DNA from: Eubacterium ruminantium
Lineage (GTDB): Bacteria; Bacillota; Clostridia; Lachnospirales; Lachnospiraceae
Reading direction: 5' to 3'
DNA length: 64,000 bases
NCBI RefSeq assembly: GCF_900167085.1
Contig: NZ_FUXA01000011.1
Coordinates: 1-64,000 of the forward strand
Below are positions 1 through 7,509 of the stretch, piece after piece. Below the pieces are notes generated by a model, which was given only the letters and a program-made list of their open reading frames with translations, was not told where the DNA came from and did not search any database. Made by a program: the position numbers and the translations under genes. Position 1 is the stretch's first letter. Every line of letters starts with the position of its first letter.

Positions 1-246
1 TTTGATCAGGAAGACCTGGAAAAGAAGGGCTTCCGAATCTGGGATGTCAATCCGGGTACATATGTGGTATTTGATTGTGTGGGTGAGGATGGCGACTGCA
101 TTGCTAAGACTTGGACGATGTTCTATAAGGAGTTTTTACCTCAAATGGGATACGAAGCGTCAGAAGAGACAGACTATGAACTTTACTTCGATGGTACTCG
201 ACCTGACGTGTTCTGTGAGTTATGGATTCCAATCAAAAAGAAGTAA
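1..246 (+). CDS. GyrI-like effector-binding domain protein, C-terminal part (5' end outside window)
   Basis: The frame is open from base 1 to the TAA at 244-246 and has no start inside the window, so only about 81 C-terminal residues are seen. The pattern W-x-x-FYKEFLPQ followed by CELWIPI near the end is typical of the GyrI-like (SRPBCC-related) small-molecule-binding domain, often found at the C-terminus of AraC or MerR-type regulators. Whether a DNA-binding domain precedes it cannot be seen. A MerR-like N-terminal scrap occurs at 43135 but is not linked to it. Confidence 0.75.
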   Translation, partial: FDQEDLEKKGFRIWDVNPGTYVVFDCVGEDGDCIAKTWTMFYKEFLPQMGYEASEETDYELYFDGTRPDVFCELWIPIKKK

Positions 247-346
247 GTGGTTAATGGAAGAACATCAGGAAGGCAGTGAGCTGACTAATAGCGATAAAGG
301 ACTTAAAAATATGAAGATAACTTAATGATTTCTATACAGCGATAAG

Positions 347-380
347 GCGTCTATGAGTAGAAATACTTGTAGGCGCTTTT
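347..380 (+). terminator. Terminator-like hairpin after the GyrI gene
   Basis: Arms GCG-T-CTA and TAG-G-CGC enclose a second helix AGTA/TACT with a GAAA loop, followed by TTTT. The same layout recurs near 6854 and 44642. In all three it lies just before, or near, the promoter-like box described at 384. Confidence 0.6.
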
Positions 381-383
381 CTT

Positions 384-418
384 CTATTTAGAGTAAGAGG
401 GTATGATATATTGAAAAT
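384..418 (+). promoter_or_regulatory. Recurrent promoter-like box, copy 1
   Basis: The sequence follows the pattern CTATTtAGagTAAGaGGgTATGATATATTGAAAA. Close copies lie at 7458, 44679 and 45341, and a looser one near 51748. It is AT-rich, ends in a TATGATATATT that could be a -10, and follows a terminator in several cases. Promoter function is inferred. Confidence 0.5.
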
Positions 419-459
419 GTAGAAGTTTTTGAACTAGCTAATTGATAATCTAAATATTT

Positions 460-720
460 AACATATGTGATGTTTTTTGTTGGTTAAGTGGTGAAGGAGA
501 TATTGGTGAAGTATGGCTTGTATTGTTTCCTTTAGAGGAACTCGAGGAAATTAACTATGACTATGAGATAGATAAGTATCTTCTTGGACATATTATTATT
601 GGATCTGATGGCAGTGGTGAATTATATGGAGTAGATGAAAATGGTCGATTCTTTAATGTTCCTGTTATGATTGAAGCAGAGTATGTTACATATTTTGGAA
701 CGAATAGGGCTAAGATATAA
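460..720 (+). pseudogene. SMI1/KNR4 (SUKH) immunity-like protein, 5'-truncated remnant
   Basis: The frame reads WLSGEGDIGEVWLVLF, then PLEELEEIN, then IIIGSDGSGELYG, which is the second half of a SUKH domain (known in polymorphic-toxin immunity proteins). A stop lies upstream at 457-459 and there is no ATG or ribosome site before the domain; the only later start is a TTG at 523. The N-terminal half is missing, so this is read as a fragment, not a gene. Confidence 0.6.
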
Positions 721-782
721 CTTGGTAAGAAAAACAGAAAGTTACTAGTGTAACAATAAAGGGAACTGTTGGTAAAAATAAA

Positions 783-905
783 TACCATTAACGACAACAA
801 TAATACAATTTACAACAGATTATAACCTCTGATAATTTTTCTGATGTATTATGCATACATAAGATAAATGAAACGCAAACGAATCGCAAAATAATAAATC
901 GGAGG
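783..905 (+). promoter_or_regulatory. Conserved leader of small membrane-protein genes, copy 1 (hairpin array absent)
   Basis: The segment beginning TACCATTAACGACA and containing ACAACAGATT matches the leaders at 6932 and 45387, and its last 35 bases (GAATCGCA to GGAGG) match those before 7188 and 31471. The five-hairpin element present at 7020 and 31304 is absent from this copy. Confidence 0.55.
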
Positions 906-913
906 ATATGAAA

Positions 914-1342
914 ATGAAGAATACAAATAAGGAAATCGTAGTCACAGGTAAGATGGTAGTAAAGGCAGCTATGATAGTAGCGCTTATAGCAACAGTAGTT
1001 ATTATGGGATTTGGTATCTATCATGCTGATAGTCGTTTAATTGGAGAAGCATCATTATTTGCATGTGTTCAGTGCGGATATTGGTCAGCGCAGGAGCTTA
1101 AAAAGAAAAGTGATGAGAAAACTGCAAAGAAAGTTATCAAAATGGAAGTTGTTAAAGGAATGATAGCGGGATTTGCTGTAGGAGTCATCTGGGAACTTAT
1201 GATCATCACACCGCTTATGAGCAATTGGACTCTTAGAAGCATAATCGTTGCATTATCAGTTTCAGGGTTTGGATGTAGTATAGCGGGTGCAGTATTTGCG
1301 ATAGGAAAAAATAAGAAAAATGATAATCTATGTTATAATTAA
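914..1342 (+). CDS. Small multi-pass membrane protein
   Basis: A 142-residue protein with about four hydrophobic segments (near residues 18-38, 44-58, 82-102 and 108-128) and lysine-rich loops. I place the start at ATG 914 because GGAGG at 901-905 then has an 8-nt spacer, the same as for the related genes at 7188 and 31471; ATG 908 would leave only 2 nt. Family not recognised. Fragments of close relatives of this gene are embedded at 22120-22158 and 28630-28757, so it belongs to a family that has been copied and broken repeatedly here. Confidence 0.75.
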   Translation: MKNTNKEIVVTGKMVVKAAMIVALIATVVIMGFGIYHADSRLIGEASLFACVQCGYWSAQELKKKSDEKTAKKVIKMEVVKGMIAGFAVGVIWELMIITPLMSNWTLRSIIVALSVSGFGCSIAGAVFAIGKNKKNDNLCYN

Positions 1343-1454
1343 TTTGTTTTCCGAAACTGATGTGTTTTTATCGGAATGGCTTGTAAAAGTTTATTCCAGT
1401 AAATCAGATAGTTAATTACTAAGAAACGATATATATACTGGAGGGGTATGCTTA

Positions 1455-1814
1455 TTGAAATCTAAACGTGAACCTAAAATGAGCTTCTGGATGACTCTGT
1501 ATGGGAAGAATATTGATCTATCTGGAATCGAGGAATTGCTCCATATACAACTCGATAATAACAGCATCCGTGTACCGGATAATTTGCCGGAGAATTCGGA
1601 TGGACCTGTATTCTATGAAGAAATAGAATGGCTTTTGAATCTGGCAGAAGAAAATGAGAAAGAACTTATCAGACTGGGAGTTGATTTCTCAGATTCGCAG
1701 ATTTGGATGATCTACTATTACGATAAACAATGCAACATGGAGTATGATCCTGATCTGATGGGGCGCATGGGAAAACTGGGGTTGAAACTTTGTGTTTCCT
1801 GTCAGGAGATTTAA
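1455..1814 (+). CDS. Hypothetical protein, possibly DUF4279-like
   Basis: A 119-residue acidic soluble protein with no membrane segment. The start is TTG at 1455, 7 nt after GGAGGGG at 1440; an ATG at 1448 opens a frame that stops at once. The ending with QCNMEYDPDLMGRMG and LKLCVSCQ resembles small DUF4279-type proteins of unknown role that are often found among immunity genes, but this is from memory of family style and is tentative. Confidence 0.6.
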   Translation: MKSKREPKMSFWMTLYGKNIDLSGIEELLHIQLDNNSIRVPDNLPENSDGPVFYEEIEWLLNLAEENEKELIRLGVDFSDSQIWMIYYYDKQCNMEYDPDLMGRMGKLGLKLCVSCQEI

Positions 1815-1870
1815 CCGGAAGTAAATGGATGAATTTATACTAGATTAATTAAATAAGTGAGGATAAGGGC

Positions 1871-2677
1871 ATGAAGATTGGAATAATAGGCTATGGCAGT
1901 ATGGGAAAAATGCTGCTTTGGAAGTTTTCGGAATCTGGATTATACGGTAAAGACAGCTTGTTGGTTGCTAACCGGACAGTAGATAAACTTGAGGAAGTAA
2001 GAGATATTGCTGTTATATGCAGAAACGCGGAAGCTGCAAGTGAGGCTGATATAGTCTTTGTCTGTGTGCGTCCGAGTGATATGAAAGCAGTATTAGCTGA
2101 AATTGAACCAAGTATCAATAAGGATGCTTTGCTTGTGACTTTGAACGGCAGCATTACATTTGAGATGATCCAAAAAGTTATAAATCATAGAACAGCTAAA
2201 GTAATACCGAGTGTGACGGCAGAAATCAATAAATCACAGACAATAGTGTGCTATAACGATCTGGTGAATCAGTCGGATAAAGATAACCTTACCTCATTGC
2301 TTGAGATTATTGGAAATGTAATTGAATTGCCGGAAAATGAAGTTGGAATGGGATCGGAACTGGTAAGCTGTATGCCGGGATTCATAGCATCTATGTTTGA
2401 TGTGGTATGTACTGCCGCTAAGAGTCATACTGATATCCCACAGGATAAAATAGTGAAAATGGTTCTGAATACTATGATTGCGACAGGAAACCTTATGCTC
2501 GAGAAGGATATGTCATATGAAGAAGTGGTTTCGAGAGTTGCAACTAAAGGCGGAATTACAGAAGAAGGAACCAAGGTGATATATAGAGAGTTCCCAGAGA
2601 CAATGGAGGAACTGTTTAATAACACATTAGAGAAAAGAAGATTGACAGCTGAAAAAGCTAAAGAGTCATTTGAATAG
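1871..2677 (+). CDS. Pyrroline-5-carboxylate reductase-like (ProC/ComER family) oxidoreductase
   Basis: A 268-residue protein with an N-terminal Rossmann motif (GIIGYGSMG, residues 4-12) for NAD(P) binding and the C-terminal P5C-reductase signature region (KGGITEEGTKV, about residues 227-237). The length fits ProC. The family reduces pyrroline-5-carboxylate to proline; whether this copy does so is unknown, as ComER-type members have other or unknown roles. A paralogue sharing most of its residues is at 9446, with unrelated genes around both, suggesting separate capture or duplication inside the accessory region rather than a proline operon. Confidence 0.8.
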   Translation: MKIGIIGYGSMGKMLLWKFSESGLYGKDSLLVANRTVDKLEEVRDIAVICRNAEAASEADIVFVCVRPSDMKAVLAEIEPSINKDALLVTLNGSITFEMIQKVINHRTAKVIPSVTAEINKSQTIVCYNDLVNQSDKDNLTSLLEIIGNVIELPENEVGMGSELVSCMPGFIASMFDVVCTAAKSHTDIPQDKIVKMVLNTMIATGNLMLEKDMSYEEVVSRVATKGGITEEGTKVIYREFPETMEELFNNTLEKRRLTAEKAKESFE

Positions 2678-2711
2678 ATTTGAAAAGATGACAAAACTTC
2701 GCAAAATAATC

Positions 2712-2804
2712 ATATACAAATGGACCGATGGAAATGACGAAGATTTTCAAAGGTTTTATCTCAAAACAGGAGAGTATTATGCAAACAATCCAGCAAAGAT
2801 ATGA
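2712..2804 (+). pseudogene. GNAT acetyltransferase N-terminal scrap
   Basis: In the frame shifted from the following gene, codons from 2712 read IYKWTDGNDEDFQRFYLKT then stop at 2802, which looks like the start of a GNAT domain (a WT-x-GND-x-DF-x-x-FY pattern). It runs into the 5' end of the next gene, so two unrelated genes appear to have been joined here. Confidence 0.4.
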
Positions 2805-3383
2805 AGAGATTAGGAATGAGCAGGAATTAACTGAAAAAATAGATAAGCTGATAGTTGATTGTTATCACTATAAAATCTTTAAGGAAAAAGCTTCCGCTAG
2901 ATATAAGAAAGAGTTTAAGGATGATTTTGAACGGGACTATCCGGTATATGTTAGTGATATTACAAAGAAGCTTGCTAGTAGACTTCGTGGCAGGATTAGC
3001 TTCTATAAAGAGGAAGAGGCATACCAGGCGAAGGCCAGACAGCAGAGAGCTAAAAGGGGATATGCAGACACTGATGTCTGGAATATGAATGACTGGTTTA
3101 TGGATACTATTTCTCCAATGCTTAAGCAGTTCAGGAAAAAGCATAATGGAGTCCCTTCAACCTTTTTACCATCTATGATGTGTTCAGATGAAGAGCGGGA
3201 GGTTGCCAATGCAAAATGGGAACAGATATTGGATAGAATGATTTTCCTGACCGCTATCCGACTGCTCAGGAAATCAATGATAAGTATTTTGAATATGAAA
3301 GAAAGATATTTGAATATAGAGATCAGTGTAAAAAAGAATTCTTTGAATTATTTTCAGAGTATTTCTGGCAACTATGGGATTGA
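2779..3383 (+). pseudogene. Hypothetical protein with a frameshift
   Basis: The likely start is ATG 2779, 6-7 nt after GGAGAG; an upstream in-frame ATG at 2728 lies in GNAT-like remnant sequence. The protein is charged and soluble, with a DVWNMNDWFMDTISPML segment and W-x-x-ILDRMIF near the end. Near 3236 the coherent reading passes to another frame (DFPDRYPTAQEINDKYF, then EYFWQLWD and TGA at 3381), while the unshifted frame continues into implausible sequence. A single indel therefore separates two halves. The family is not recognised; similar proteins seem phage- or island-associated. Confidence 0.55.
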
Positions 3384-3398
3384 TATTTAAAAGGAAAT

Positions 3399-3824
3399 GT
3401 GAATTACAAAATGATAATAAAACGTGTTAGTGAAATAGATGATCAAATAGGAGAATTTATCAATAAAGAGTTCGCTGAATATGGCGTGCAAAGTGGTGTG
3501 GAACTTAATTTCGAGGAATTTCATTTTGTGGCTGAAGATGAAGATGGCAAGGTTATAGGAGTTATTACCGGTCATGCGTACTATAATGAAGTTCATATCG
3601 GTGATTTAATTATAGATAAAAATATTAGAAGAAATGGTTTGGGAAGACAGCTTGTGGAAGCTGTAGAAAATGCATATAAAGACAAGGAATATGAAAAGAT
3701 AACGCTTACAACATTTGGATTTCAGGCGCCTGAATTCTATAAGAAGCTTGGGTATGAAGTAGAATTTGTTCGTGAAGATAAAAATCCAAAACTAAGCAAA
3801 TATTTCTTTGCCAAAAGTATATGA
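3399..3824 (+). CDS. GNAT family N-acetyltransferase
   Basis: About 141 residues with the acetyl-CoA loop RRNGLGRQL (about residues 81-89) and a C-terminal EFYKKLGYE motif, both characteristic of GNAT enzymes, which move acetyl from acetyl-CoA to an amine. The substrate cannot be read. The start is uncertain: GTG 3399 lies too close to AAGGA (3391) and ATG 3411 rather far from it. Confidence 0.8.
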   Translation: MNYKMIIKRVSEIDDQIGEFINKEFAEYGVQSGVELNFEEFHFVAEDEDGKVIGVITGHAYYNEVHIGDLIIDKNIRRNGLGRQLVEAVENAYKDKEYEKITLTTFGFQAPEFYKKLGYEVEFVREDKNPKLSKYFFAKSI

Positions 3825-3957
3825 TAAGATAAAAGAATAATTATGGCGATAAACACCAAGGGAAAACGAAAGTTTGTTTTTATAAGATTGCTGTTTTTTG
3901 TGATGGACTTCTGTAATCAGTCTTAACAATGAAAACATATATTCGGAGGAAATTAAA

Positions 3958-4455
3958 ATGACAGATAAAACATTTGGTGAAATCGAATACGATGAACAGT
4001 ACGGGTATATCGGACATACGACTCTTGTATTTGGAGGAGGCGAGCAGTCTGTGGAAGTGGTGATTGGCTGCGACGATGATGAAGATATATCTCAGTTCCA
4101 GCGTGATGCATTTGAAGCGTTATTGAAAGGCTGGGATGAAGTGCAGCATAAGATAGCAGCTGCAATACTTGAGTATTACAATGAAGAAGAAAAGGGAGCG
4201 TATGGCCCTGAGGACGAGAGCGAATTTGAATCGTGGTGGCCGGATATTGACACTGAAGAAGAACTGGTAAAGAAGATACATCTTGATTCGATAGTCATTG
4301 AGTCAGAGTATGTTATGGAATCACATGGTGAAAATCCGGTATATATTTTGTTCAATCGTGACTGGGGCGGAGAGGATACGGAAGATAACGGTGTTGCTGT
4401 GCTGATTGAAGATGGAGAAGTGACTGAAGTTGGTTATAAAGATATTGCTTTCTGA
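3958..4455 (+). CDS. DUF6985-like protein
   Basis: A 165-residue acidic protein beginning FGEIEYDEQYGYIG, with a central QRDAFEALLKGW helix and ending in GVAVLIEDGEVTEVGYKDI. This layout matches the DUF6985 family as I know it, small proteins common in toxin-immunity islands but without a proven function. A strong GGAGG lies 9 nt before the ATG. It is followed by a DUF3916 gene. Confidence 0.7.
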   Translation: MTDKTFGEIEYDEQYGYIGHTTLVFGGGEQSVEVVIGCDDDEDISQFQRDAFEALLKGWDEVQHKIAAAILEYYNEEEKGAYGPEDESEFESWWPDIDTEEELVKKIHLDSIVIESEYVMESHGENPVYILFNRDWGGEDTEDNGVAVLIEDGEVTEVGYKDIAF

Positions 4456-4485
4456 TTATCATCAGTATGATAAAGGTTAACGTCT

Positions 4486-4998
4486 ATGTATTATGGAAAA
4501 TCAAGGGGACAAAAGCGAAAATTAAAAAGATTATTGAAGAATATTGCTCAGATAGAACCATATCAAGCTATTGAAGAAACAAATGAATGGGGATATGAGC
4601 ATTTTCATGTTCCTTGTTCTGTATGGCTGGATATGCCTAAAACTTCATCGAAGATAAAATCATTGTTTTGTAAAACCTGGATAAGAAAGACGGAAGAAAT
4701 ACTTAAGGCAAAACCTAAAGATTTGCAATTCTGCAAGGTTGTTTGTTGCTTGTGCATTCCTAATGTATGGGAATCACAGATTATTATTTTTTATTCGCAG
4801 AAGTATTATGAAACTTTTTGGAATAGGCATGGTGATTATCAGGATTGGTCAAGGATTCCTGATGGTCATTCGCTTTTGAAGGAAAGGAATATCGAAACGG
4901 GATTAAAAGAATTTGGTTTCAAAGAGACGCTTACGGATGAGGATTATACAGTTGTTTCACATATATGGTTTTATGGTGAAGTAAAAGAAGATATTTAG
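4486..4998 (+). CDS. DUF3916 family protein
   Basis: 170 residues: a basic N-terminus (SRGQKRKLKRLLKNI), a central HFHVPCSVWLDMP, then KPKDLQFCKVV, WESQIIIFYS and an end with SHIWFYGEV. This order is that of DUF3916, a small cytosolic family of unknown role found in islands of Firmicutes. No signal peptide or membrane segment. Confidence 0.7.
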   Translation: MYYGKSRGQKRKLKRLLKNIAQIEPYQAIEETNEWGYEHFHVPCSVWLDMPKTSSKIKSLFCKTWIRKTEEILKAKPKDLQFCKVVCCLCIPNVWESQIIIFYSQKYYETFWNRHGDYQDWSRIPDGHSLLKERNIETGLKEFGFKETLTDEDYTVVSHIWFYGEVKEDI

Positions 4999-5059
4999 AA
5001 TATATCTTCGTAAGATATTCCGGAAGTTATCTAAATAGTTGTTAAAGGCAGTAAGAAAA

Positions 5060-5542
5060 ATGATTAGAGAAGTCACAAGGGACGATATACCCGTATGTGT
5101 AGATATTATAAGAAAGAGCTTCAAAACTGTAGCTGAAGAATTTGGATTTACGATAGATAACGCTCCAGGATTCACGGCATTTGCAACTACAGAAGAGCGT
5201 TTGTATTGGCAAATGGATAATGAGCCACGTCTGATGTTTGTATATGAACAAAATGGTGTTATATGTGGATACTACTCTTTGCTGATGCAGGATAATAATG
5301 AATGTGAACTCAATAATCTTGCAGTCCTTCCTGAATATAGGCATAGTGGATTTGGTAAGAGATTATTAGAGCATGCATATGAAACTGCAGGAAATCAAGG
5401 ATGCAAACTCATAAACATAGGAATAGTTGAAGAAAATATACGGCTTAGGAAATGGTATGAACAGAACGGAGCCGTACATACCGGAACTAAAAAATTTGAT
5501 TTCTTTCCGTTTACGTGCGGATATATGGTAAAAGAATTATAA
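5060..5542 (+). CDS. GNAT family N-acetyltransferase
   Basis: 160 residues with the GNAT pattern: an ELNNLAVLPEYR strand followed by the acetyl-CoA loop RHSGFGKRLL, and a C-terminal LRKWYEQNGAV motif. ATG 5060 was taken as the start because MIREVTRDDIP is a typical GNAT opening; the frame is open a little further upstream. Substrate unknown. Confidence 0.85.
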   Translation: MIREVTRDDIPVCVDIIRKSFKTVAEEFGFTIDNAPGFTAFATTEERLYWQMDNEPRLMFVYEQNGVICGYYSLLMQDNNECELNNLAVLPEYRHSGFGKRLLEHAYETAGNQGCKLINIGIVEENIRLRKWYEQNGAVHTGTKKFDFFPFTCGYMVKEL

Positions 5543-5605
5543 GGTGCTATCGGATGATTCAATGGTAGGTTATCCCGGAATAGAATTGAATAGAATAATC
5601 GTAGT

Positions 5606-5646
5606 AAAAGTCCTGATTCATAAATGAAATATGAATCAGGACTTTT
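5606..5646. terminator. Strong bidirectional intrinsic terminator
   Basis: A perfect 17-bp stem (arm AAAAGTCCTGATTCATA) with a 7-nt loop; A-run before and T-run after make it usable on both strands. Confidence 0.85.
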
Positions 5647-5727
5647 ATTGTATGGAGCGTTCAAGGATTACATTTTATGCTATAATGATTCTGGCGCAAT
5701 AAGAGAATAAGATGCGCACAGTAAATT

Positions 5728-6762
5728 TTGTTTAATAACAAGGTGATTACAAGAGGAGTTCTGACCGTAGATATGGGAACTAAGAAAAAGATTATATTAA
5801 TAATTCTGTTTCCGATAGCTTTGATGATTTTTGCCATGAGTAATGGCTTTTTTCTGGATGTTCTGTTGGAAGCGATTATCAGAAAATCTGTTTTAGCGGA
5901 CCTGGGTATATATGGCTCAATAACTGTGATTTCAGGTATTGTCGAGGTTGCTATAATGCATGCGCTACTAAAAGGTTATGATAAGGTTGTGGAGAAAAAG
6001 AAAACTTTGAAATGGTATTTTGATAAGCAGCTGATTCCAATGTTCGTGGTGGGAATCACAAGTGCACTGGTTCTTATAACAAAGCGAAACGATGATAATG
6101 AAGGACTATATCGTGTCATAGGTGCTGCTATGTTCCCGCTGATGGGCATCACTGCTACACCCAATGTAGTACGTTATGCATTACGGGAAATGAAGAATTG
6201 GAAAGATGCATTTTACAAAACAGGGAATCTTCACAAATCTAAAGATTCTAAGGATTTTTACAGAGTAAGAAAACCACTGCCGTGTGAAGGAAGAATGTGC
6301 TTTACAGTAGTGAGAACCCAACTCATGATTTTAGTGGGAGTGATACTAATTATGCTCCTGATAGTTTATGCGTATATATCTTCCATAAGTGTTCCTGATT
6401 CTGTACCTGCCGGTGATATAGCGCAGGCAGTAATATTTGTAAGGCGCAGAAGAGGCCAGGGACCGCTGTTTTTTATGATGATATTCGTAGTCACATTTGC
6501 TATATCCATCATTGCATATTGCATAACCTACATGGCAAAGAAACTGAGAGTAATATTACGTCATGAATATATAGCATATCACGTGATTGTAAAGAAGGTT
6601 GAAGACTCCACCGTAACCGTTGATCGGGACGGCAAAGTGTTTCATTACAAGGATTGTTCATGTATTGGTATACAGGCTAAGAAGATAAATAATACCGGGG
6701 CAACTCTTGTATTTATTCCGGATGATGTGCTGCTCGTACCGGATGAGGTAGTAAAAAAATGA
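5728..6762 (+). CDS. Hypothetical integral membrane protein
   Basis: About 344 residues with hydrophobic segments near residues 22-42, 55-80, 105-120, 130-145, 200-220 and 245-268, then a soluble tail. The tail (ILRHEYIAYHVIVKKVE and onward) looks like a small beta-rich domain. The start is unclear: TTG 5728, GTG 5743 and ATG 5773 are all in frame, and none has a good ribosome site. An A/T-rich promoter-like TATAAT lies near 5681. Function not recognised. It overlaps the next small gene by 4 nt, so the two are probably cotranslated. Confidence 0.65.
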   Translation: MFNNKVITRGVLTVDMGTKKKIILIILFPIALMIFAMSNGFFLDVLLEAIIRKSVLADLGIYGSITVISGIVEVAIMHALLKGYDKVVEKKKTLKWYFDKQLIPMFVVGITSALVLITKRNDDNEGLYRVIGAAMFPLMGITATPNVVRYALREMKNWKDAFYKTGNLHKSKDSKDFYRVRKPLPCEGRMCFTVVRTQLMILVGVILIMLLIVYAYISSISVPDSVPAGDIAQAVIFVRRRRGQGPLFFMMIFVVTFAISIIAYCITYMAKKLRVILRHEYIAYHVIVKKVEDSTVTVDRDGKVFHYKDCSCIGIQAKKINNTGATLVFIPDDVLLVPDEVVKK

Positions 6763-6866
6763 GATTTAGCAAATTTCTAAAAATATTATCAATTGCATTT
6801 TTCATATTGGGATGTGTATTTTTGGTGCTTAATAATTTATATACAGCAATAAAGCGTCATGAGTAG
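6759..6866 (+). CDS. Small single-pass membrane protein (35 aa)
   Basis: ATG at 6759 overlaps the TGA of the upstream membrane protein (ATGA), a translational-coupling arrangement. The peptide has a basic start (MRFSKFLK), one hydrophobic helix (about residues 9-25) and a YTAIKRHE tail. Its last codons lie inside a terminator-like hairpin (about 6854-6888). The same tail (YTAIRR) is found as a scrap at 325-352 in front of the equivalent hairpin, suggesting a lost relative there. Confidence 0.5.
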   Translation: MRFSKFLKILSIAFFILGCVFLVLNNLYTAIKRHE

Positions 6867-6931
6867 AAGTACTTATAGGCGTATTTTTTATTTTAGATAA
6901 ACCTTTGTACGAAAAGTCCAAAAGTTGGATG

Positions 6932-7019
6932 AATTACCATTTACGACATCCTCTATTCTATTCACAACAGATTTGAAATTAGTATCCTCGGCTTGTTGTA
7001 TTATTTAATCATCGAAGCG
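6932..7019 (+). promoter_or_regulatory. Conserved leader of small membrane-protein genes, copy 2
   Basis: Starts TACCATTTACGACATC, includes CACAACAGATTTGA and ends TTTAATCATCGAAGC. It aligns with 783, 31240 and 45387. Here it leads directly into the hairpin array at 7020. Confidence 0.55.
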
Positions 7020-7123
7020 ACCGATTGCGAAGTAATCGGTGGTCCGAGTGAAACGAGGATTCGTTCTGCAAGGCAGAACCAAGACTTCCGTAGGAAGGCT
7101 TGCATATCGCTGAAAGCGATATG
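7020..7123 (+). ncRNA. Five-hairpin structured element, copy 1
   Basis: Five consecutive small hairpins: (1) 7020-7040, 9-bp stem with arm ACCGATTGC and GAA loop; (2) 7043-7059, TCC/GGA and GT/AC helices flanking tandem GA/GA, GAA loop; (3) 7063-7079, arm GTTCTGC, AAG loop; (4) 7080-7102, CAAG/CTTG plus CTTCC/GGAAG, GTA loop; (5) 7103-7123, arm CATATCGCT, GAA loop. It ends 64 nt before the ATG of the small membrane gene at 7188. Copies at 31304 and 32051 keep the architecture. RNA is inferred; it could act as DNA. I do not know a named family for it. Confidence 0.6.
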
Positions 7124-7187
7124 GCACAAGATAAAACAAAGCGAACAAATCGCAGAAATAAATAATAAATCGATGGAGGATACAACA

Positions 7188-7430
7188 ATGACAAATACAG
7201 TTATGAATAAAAATAAGAAGGAAACAAAGGTTACAGAGACAAAGGTATGTGCAATTCTGCATTCTATTACAACAGTTCTTTGGCTATTCAATGCAGGAAT
7301 GATACTTGCAGGTTCAATTTCTTCAGGTGATAAACTTGGATGGAACTTCTGGTCAGATATAGCAATAGCAGTAGTTTTTGGATGCTGTGCAGTAGAATAT
7401 TTTCTTAAATGGAAAAAAGAGAAAAGGTAG
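7188..7430 (+). CDS. Small two-pass membrane protein (80 aa)
   Basis: Start ATG 7188 lies 8 nt after GGAGG (7175-7179). A basic N-terminus is followed by two hydrophobic segments (about residues 22-42 and 52-72) and a lysine-rich end. The upstream 110 bases resemble those of the genes at 914, 31471 and (in part) 45508, so these form a group of small membrane proteins with a shared leader. The frame stays open upstream through the hairpin element, but not in register in copy 2, so the upstream extension is not taken as coding. Function unknown. Confidence 0.7.
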   Translation: MTNTVMNKNKKETKVTETKVCAILHSITTVLWLFNAGMILAGSISSGDKLGWNFWSDIAIAVVFGCCAVEYFLKWKKEKR

Positions 7431-7457
7431 AAACAACAAATAAAAAGTCTTTTTTAT

Positions 7458-7490
7458 CTATTCAGGGTAAGGGGGTTATGATATATTGAA
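7458..7490 (+). promoter_or_regulatory. Recurrent promoter-like box, copy 2
   Basis: CTATTCAGGGTAAGGGGG then TTATGATATATTGAAA, directly after a T-run. See the copy at 384. Confidence 0.5.
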
Positions 7491-7509
7491 ATTGCAATAT
7501 ATAATAATA

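Noticed and set aside
7020-7123. CRISPR array or tRNA cluster
   Set aside because: The hairpins are all different, with no repeat-spacer pattern and no cloverleaf or anticodon arm.
6993-7430. Reading the 65 codons upstream of 7188 as part of the protein
   Set aside because: They run through the hairpin element; the equivalent frame in copy 2 is out of register with its gene, and GGAGG is correctly placed for ATG 7188.
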